This document shows, piece by piece, positions 4,886 to 7,816 of a stretch of 7,816 nt of DNA (within the stretch, counting starts at the first letter, position 1; each line of letters starts with the position of its first letter). The translations under genes and the position numbers were made by a program. The notes under the pieces are model-generated. The model saw nothing but the letters and a program-made list of their open reading frames with translations. It was not told the DNA's origin and made no database searches. Source of the DNA: Clostridiales bacterium (GTDB lineage: Bacteria > Bacillota > Clostridia > Christensenellales > CAG-138); NCBI GenBank assembly GCA_003486785.1, contig DNFZ01000269.1, positions 1,596 through 9,411 on the forward strand. The letters run 5' to 3'.

Positions 4886-5683
4886 CTACAGCGCGCCGAG
4901 GTCGCGCCGCTCAAAGCGAGCGAACGCAACGGCGAGAAATCCCGCGCATAGCAGCAGGCAGAGCCCGGCGTACAGCGGCGAGATCGTGCCAGCGAGCAGC
5001 TCCGCGTTCAAAAAGTAGCGAAACGGCGTGGCCAAGCGCAGCAGGCCCGGTTGCTCGACGAGATCGTACCCGACGGCAAGCGCATACGCGCAAAGCACGG
5101 CCAGATTGCCCGCGCGCGCCCCATGCTCCGCCGCGCGAAAACTCGCGGCAAACATCGCGGAAAGCGAGAAAAACACGATGCCGACAAGCCAGACCGCCAG
5201 CGAGAAGCGCGCAAACAATCCCGCATAGTCGCCCTGCATCCCGAGCTGCCCTACGGCGAGCAGCGAAAACACGGTGTTCAGGCCGGCAAACGTCGTAAGA
5301 AACGCCATTGCGGCCAGCAGCTTGTGCGCAAGGATAAACGAACGCGAGCGCGGTTTGGTGAAGAGAAACTCATAGGTTCGATCGATGCTCTCGCGCGAAA
5401 CAGCACTGTTGCCAAGGTGAGCCGCATAGAGCGCCGCAAGTACAAAGATATACTGCATCAGCACTGCATAATACCCGCCAAAGGTAGAGATATCCGCGTT
5501 TAGCATACCCATGACGGCGATCACGATGCGCGGGAATCTGCCGATGAGTTCGGTCATGAACTGCCCTTCCGCCATCGCTCCCATAGACTTCACGATGCCC
5601 GCAAAGATGAACACAAACAGACCCAGCGTCCAGAAGAGAAACGTCTTAACCCCCGTTTTGAATTCTTTCCGAATGAGATTCAT
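4886..5683 (-). CDS. ABC-2 type transporter membrane subunit (second permease of the operon)
   Basis: A 265-residue membrane protein with about six hydrophobic segments: 15-33, 70-92, 120-145, 158-182, 192-207 and 234-255. The cytoplasmic loop after segment 2 carries SRESIDRTYEFLFTKPRSRS (96-115). This matches the equivalent loop of the neighbouring permease (FLLTKPRARS), as do TP-x2-YF near 219-224 and the C-terminal end R-x-D-[IL]-x-A-L. The two are therefore paralogues that probably form a heterodimeric channel with the ATPase encoded upstream. The ATG follows GGGAGG with a 10-nt spacing, overlapping the sequence just after the previous gene's stop; only 15 nt separate the genes. A strong terminator follows. 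The substrate cannot be read from sequence; drugs, peptides or lipids are typical for this class. Confidence 0.88.
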   Translation of the reverse strand: MNLIRKEFKTGVKTFLFWTLGLFVFIFAGIVKSMGAMAEGQFMTELIGRFPRIVIAVMGMLNADISTFGGYYAVLMQYIFVLAALYAAHLGNSAVSRESIDRTYEFLFTKPRSRSFILAHKLLAAMAFLTTFAGLNTVFSLLAVGQLGMQGDYAGLFARFSLAVWLVGIVFFSLSAMFAASFRAAEHGARAGNLAVLCAYALAVGYDLVEQPGLLRLATPFRYFLNAELLAGTISPLYAGLCLLLCAGFLAVAFARFERRDLGAL

Positions 5684-5698
5684 GCGTTGTCTCCCTCC

Positions 5699-6499
5699 CT
5701 ACAGCGCCGGAATGTCCGCGCGCGTATAGCGCACATACGCCGCAACGATGAGCCCAAGTGTGAGAACCGCGCCGGTGAGCGCATAGTTCGGCTCAAACGC
5801 TCCGTCGAAAAACGCTTTTGCCGCGTCGAAATATTTATTCGGCGTTATGTAGCGCAGTTTGTCCTCCTCAAGTATGCTGTGCAGCGCGCTGAGGATGAAT
5901 CCGCCAAAGCCGATCGCTGTCGCCGTTCCGGAGACAGAGCGCACCTTTCTGGCAAACACCGCCGCGAACGAGCCGATCGCCAGAAACACCAGCTCCGTGA
6001 GCAGCAGCGCGGAAGCGGCAAGCAGCGCGCGCTCCGGCATCAGCGGCGCCGGCGCATACGCATAGTAAAGCGCGAGAGACGCGGCGATAAACAGCGCATT
6101 GGAGGCGAGAATCAGCACAAGCGCGGCAAGCAGTTTCTCGCAAAACACGCGGCTTCTTGCGCGCGGCTTGGTGAGCAAAAAATCCATACACTTGTCGCGT
6201 TTCTCCCGCGAAAACAGATCCAGCCCGATGCTAGCCGCCATGATCGCGCCAAAGAGCGAGTAGTAGAGAAAGCCGAACGCGTAGAACCCGGCAAAACTGA
6301 AAAGATTGTCCATCTGCATGCCAAACGCAGCGGTAAACGCGGGCGGAAAGTTCGCCAGCATGTTTTCCACGCCCGTCCGGCTCTCCAGAAACGCGGGAAG
6401 CGCCGCCGTGATCAGGCCGCTGAGCAGACCGATCAACGCCAGCGTCCACACCGCAGCTCCCACCCAGGCACGCCGCAGCTCAAATCGAAAGACGTTCAT
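5699..6499 (-). CDS. ABC-2 type transporter membrane subunit (first permease of the operon)
   Basis: 266 residues, counted from the ATG at 6499, which has GGAGG 8 nt upstream. The frame stays open further upstream (to 6574), but that would overlap the ATPase gene and add a basic, non-conserved stretch. Hydrophobic segments lie at about 12-35, 68-93, 122-146, 157-182, 189-209 and 236-257. The loop SREKRDKCMDFLLTKPRARS (97-116) is the likely contact with the ATPase and is shared with the second permease. It begins MNVFRFELRRAW, like the other subunit's MNLIRKEFKTG, an amphipathic interfacial helix common in ABC-2 permeases. It lies 49 nt after the ATPase stop and 15 nt before the next start, so the three are one operon. 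Substrate unknown. Confidence 0.88.
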   Translation of the reverse strand: MNVFRFELRRAWVGAAVWTLALIGLLSGLITAALPAFLESRTGVENMLANFPPAFTAAFGMQMDNLFSFAGFYAFGFLYYSLFGAIMAASIGLDLFSREKRDKCMDFLLTKPRARSRVFCEKLLAALVLILASNALFIAASLALYYAYAPAPLMPERALLAASALLLTELVFLAIGSFAAVFARKVRSVSGTATAIGFGGFILSALHSILEEDKLRYITPNKYFDAAKAFFDGAFEPNYALTGAVLTLGLIVAAYVRYTRADIPAL

Positions 6500-6548
6500 C
6501 GTGATTCCCTCCCGTTTGCGCTGCGCCGGTTTTGATGAAGGAAGACGT

Positions 6549-7439
6549 TCATTTTTCCGCCTCCCCGTCCTCATAGTAATGCAGGAAAATCTCTTCCAGC
6601 TCCGGCTCGCTCACATCGGCATCGACGAGCGGCAGGCGGGCTAGTTCGGAGAGCAGTGCGTTGATCTCCCCGCTGTAAAGAAAGCTCGTCTGCAGGCCAT
6701 CGTGCGCAATCTGCGCCGCGCCTGCTATCGAAAAGTCTTCCACGGGTTTCTCTGCGGTAAAGCTGACTTTCTTATACGAGTTTTTGCGAAGATCGTCAAT
6801 GCTGCGCAGGTCTACGATGCGGCCCTCTTTGATGATGGCAACTCGGTCACAGATGCGCTGCACCTCGCCTAAGATATGCGAGGAGAAGAGCACCGTCGCC
6901 CCGCGCTTGTTTTCGCGCTGAATGAGGTCAAAAAACGTCCGCTGCATCAGGGGGTCGAGGCCGCTGGTGGGCTCGTCGAGTATGATCAGCCGCGGCGCGT
7001 GCAGCAGCCCCTGCACGATGCCGACCTTCTTCTTGTTGCCCTGACTCATATCTTCGATCTTCTTGTTCAGATCGAGCGAGAGCGTGTCCGCCAGCTCTTG
7101 GATGCGCGCCGTGCAGTCCTTTTTGAAAAAGCTCGCCGAATACCGCAGTAGGTCGATGGCGCGCATGTTGTCGTAGTAAAACACCTCGCCGGGCAGATAT
7201 CCCACCTCGGAGAGAATCTTTACCTTGTCCTTCTCACAGTCCATGCCGAAGATGCTCGCCGAGCCGCCGGACTTTTTGATCAGCCCCAGTAGCGTGCGGA
7301 TGGTGGTGGACTTTCCCGCGCCGTTCGGGCCGATGAAGCCGAAGATCTCGCCCTCTTCCACCGCGAGGTCAACGTCCACGATCCCGCGCGCCTTGCCATA
7401 ATACTTGGTTAGTTTTTTGGTTTCGATTGCGTAAGCCAT
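6549..7439 (-). CDS. ABC transporter ATP-binding protein (ABC-2 exporter, DrrA/CcmA-like)
   Basis: This 296-residue cytoplasmic ATPase powers the two membrane subunits encoded downstream. It shows Walker A GPNGAGKST (37-45), signature MSQGNKKKVG (131-140), Walker B LIILDEP (151-157) with D-loop SGLDP (159-163), and switch His188. The Q-loop region reads GYLPGE (80-85), with no glutamine at the usual place. That variant, together with MSQGN in place of LSGGQ, is common in one branch of ABC-2 exporter ATPases. After residue 210 comes a C-terminal domain of about 85 residues, typical of this group. The ATG at 7439 has GGGGG 6 nt upstream. It starts 42 nt after the TetR-like gene and leads the transport genes, so it is likely co-transcribed with and repressed by that regulator. 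Confidence 0.93.
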   Translation of the reverse strand: MAYAIETKKLTKYYGKARGIVDVDLAVEEGEIFGFIGPNGAGKSTTIRTLLGLIKKSGGSASIFGMDCEKDKVKILSEVGYLPGEVFYYDNMRAIDLLRYSASFFKKDCTARIQELADTLSLDLNKKIEDMSQGNKKKVGIVQGLLHAPRLIILDEPTSGLDPLMQRTFFDLIQRENKRGATVLFSSHILGEVQRICDRVAIIKEGRIVDLRSIDDLRKNSYKKVSFTAEKPVEDFSIAGAAQIAHDGLQTSFLYSGEINALLSELARLPLVDADVSEPELEEIFLHYYEDGEAEK

Positions 7440-7481
7440 ACCAATCCCCCTGTTGCTCCTTTTATTATCGGTTCGCTATTC

Positions 7482-7816
7482 CTATTCCAGTAGTTGCAGC
7501 GCTACGCCGCGAATCAAGACCCGCAGCGCGTCTTCATATATCTCCGCGCCGATCTCGTCTTTGAACAGCAGTGTTAAAAACACTCCCCGGAACGCAGCGC
7601 TGAGTACCGCGGCGCGCTCTGGCTGCATACCCGGAAACGCGGAAAACATCTGCTGCATGGCTTCTTTGTCCCGCTCGGCATGTTGTCGCGATAGTTCCGG
7701 TGGCACCGTTCGCATGAAGAACTCCAGCTCGCCATCCTGCATCAAGCGCGGTAGAAACGATTCATCCAGCCGCCGGTAGAAGCGCAGAATCATATCCGTA
7801 AATGTTTCAACATCCG
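7482..7816 (-). CDS. TetR-family-like transcriptional regulator, C-terminal part (runs off right edge)
   Basis: The minus-strand frame is open from the right edge to the TAG at 7484-7482, giving about 111 residues. A Met at 7793 is internal, because seven sense codons precede it in the window. What is visible is helical and lacks a DNA-binding motif: FYRRLDESFLPRL, a central GMQPERAAVLSAAFRG, and the closing LRVLIRGVALQLLE, which resembles the last helix of TetR ligand-binding domains. The helix-turn-helix lies outside the window, so the family call depends on this helical end plus its position 42 nt ahead of an ABC exporter operon on the same strand, the classic place for a local repressor. 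No clear promoter lies between it and the ATPase gene. Confidence 0.6.
   Translation of the reverse strand, partial: DVETFTDMILRFYRRLDESFLPRLMQDGELEFFMRTVPPELSRQHAERDKEAMQQMFSAFPGMQPERAAVLSAAFRGVFLTLLFKDEIGAEIYEDALRVLIRGVALQLLE

Noticed and set aside
3822..5018. A 398-codon plus-strand open frame, the longest in the window
   Set aside because: It is antisense to the MscS channel and the end of a permease, has an Arg/Lys/Asp-rich composition typical of the reverse frame of GC-rich genes, and crosses a terminator and a promoter of the other strand.
5687..6535. A 282-codon plus-strand open frame
   Set aside because: It lies antisense to the first ABC-2 permease, is extremely Arg/Lys/Gln-rich and has no domain-like pattern; the permease has membrane segments, a Shine-Dalgarno and operon context.
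6500..6574. Upstream extension of the first permease to an ATG at 6574
   Set aside because: It overlaps the end of the ATPase gene and adds a basic stretch without conservation, while the ATG at 6499 has GGAGG at good spacing and begins an interfacial helix like that of its paralogue.
1..7816. CRISPR arrays, insertion sequences, phage or integrase genes
   Set aside because: I saw no regularly spaced repeats, transposase motifs or attachment-site duplications in the window.

Overview
The window is 7.8 kb of GC-rich bacterial DNA with Shine-Dalgarno motifs before most genes, sigma70-type promoters and intrinsic terminators. Compact tail-to-head gene spacing, a long-type RsgA and a TetR/ABC-2 export operon fit a GC-rich member of the Bacillota (Clostridia-like). 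No gene here fixes the taxon, so that placement is an inference.

Layout, left to right. (1) Positions 1-631, minus strand: the N-terminal 210 residues of a tocopherol-cyclase-like protein, cut by the left edge. (2) Positions 632-1741: about 1.1 kb with no convincing protein gene but with signs of plus-strand transcription. These are a promoter with a palindrome in its spacer (959-988), a terminator (1231-1250), then a second, strong-looking promoter (1323-1352) feeding a structured leader of about 335 nt. That leader holds a possible 10-codon peptide and ends in a long intrinsic terminator (1647-1692). (3) Positions 1742-3398, plus strand: two small cysteine-containing proteins that share the motif N-x-G-Q-F-G-x-A-x3-P-x-C, followed by rsgA. 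The three genes are chained by two ATGA stop/start overlaps, so they look translationally coupled. (4) Positions 3606-4682, minus strand: an MscS-type mechanosensitive channel with its own promoter almost on top of the start codon and a terminator that falls between it and rsgA. (5) Positions 4784-7816, minus strand: the C-terminal part of a TetR-like regulator, an ABC ATPase and two related ABC-2 membrane subunits, closed by a strong terminator.

The most interesting part is 1323-2310. The leader (promoter, structured RNA, possible leader peptide, terminator, then coding start 50 nt later) has the layout of an attenuator or riboswitch. It controls two unrecognised small paralogous proteins coupled to a ribosome-assembly GTPase. 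I do not recognise the leader as a known riboswitch class and I do not recognise the small proteins. The right-hand operon looks like an ordinary drug- or lipid-type exporter under a local repressor.
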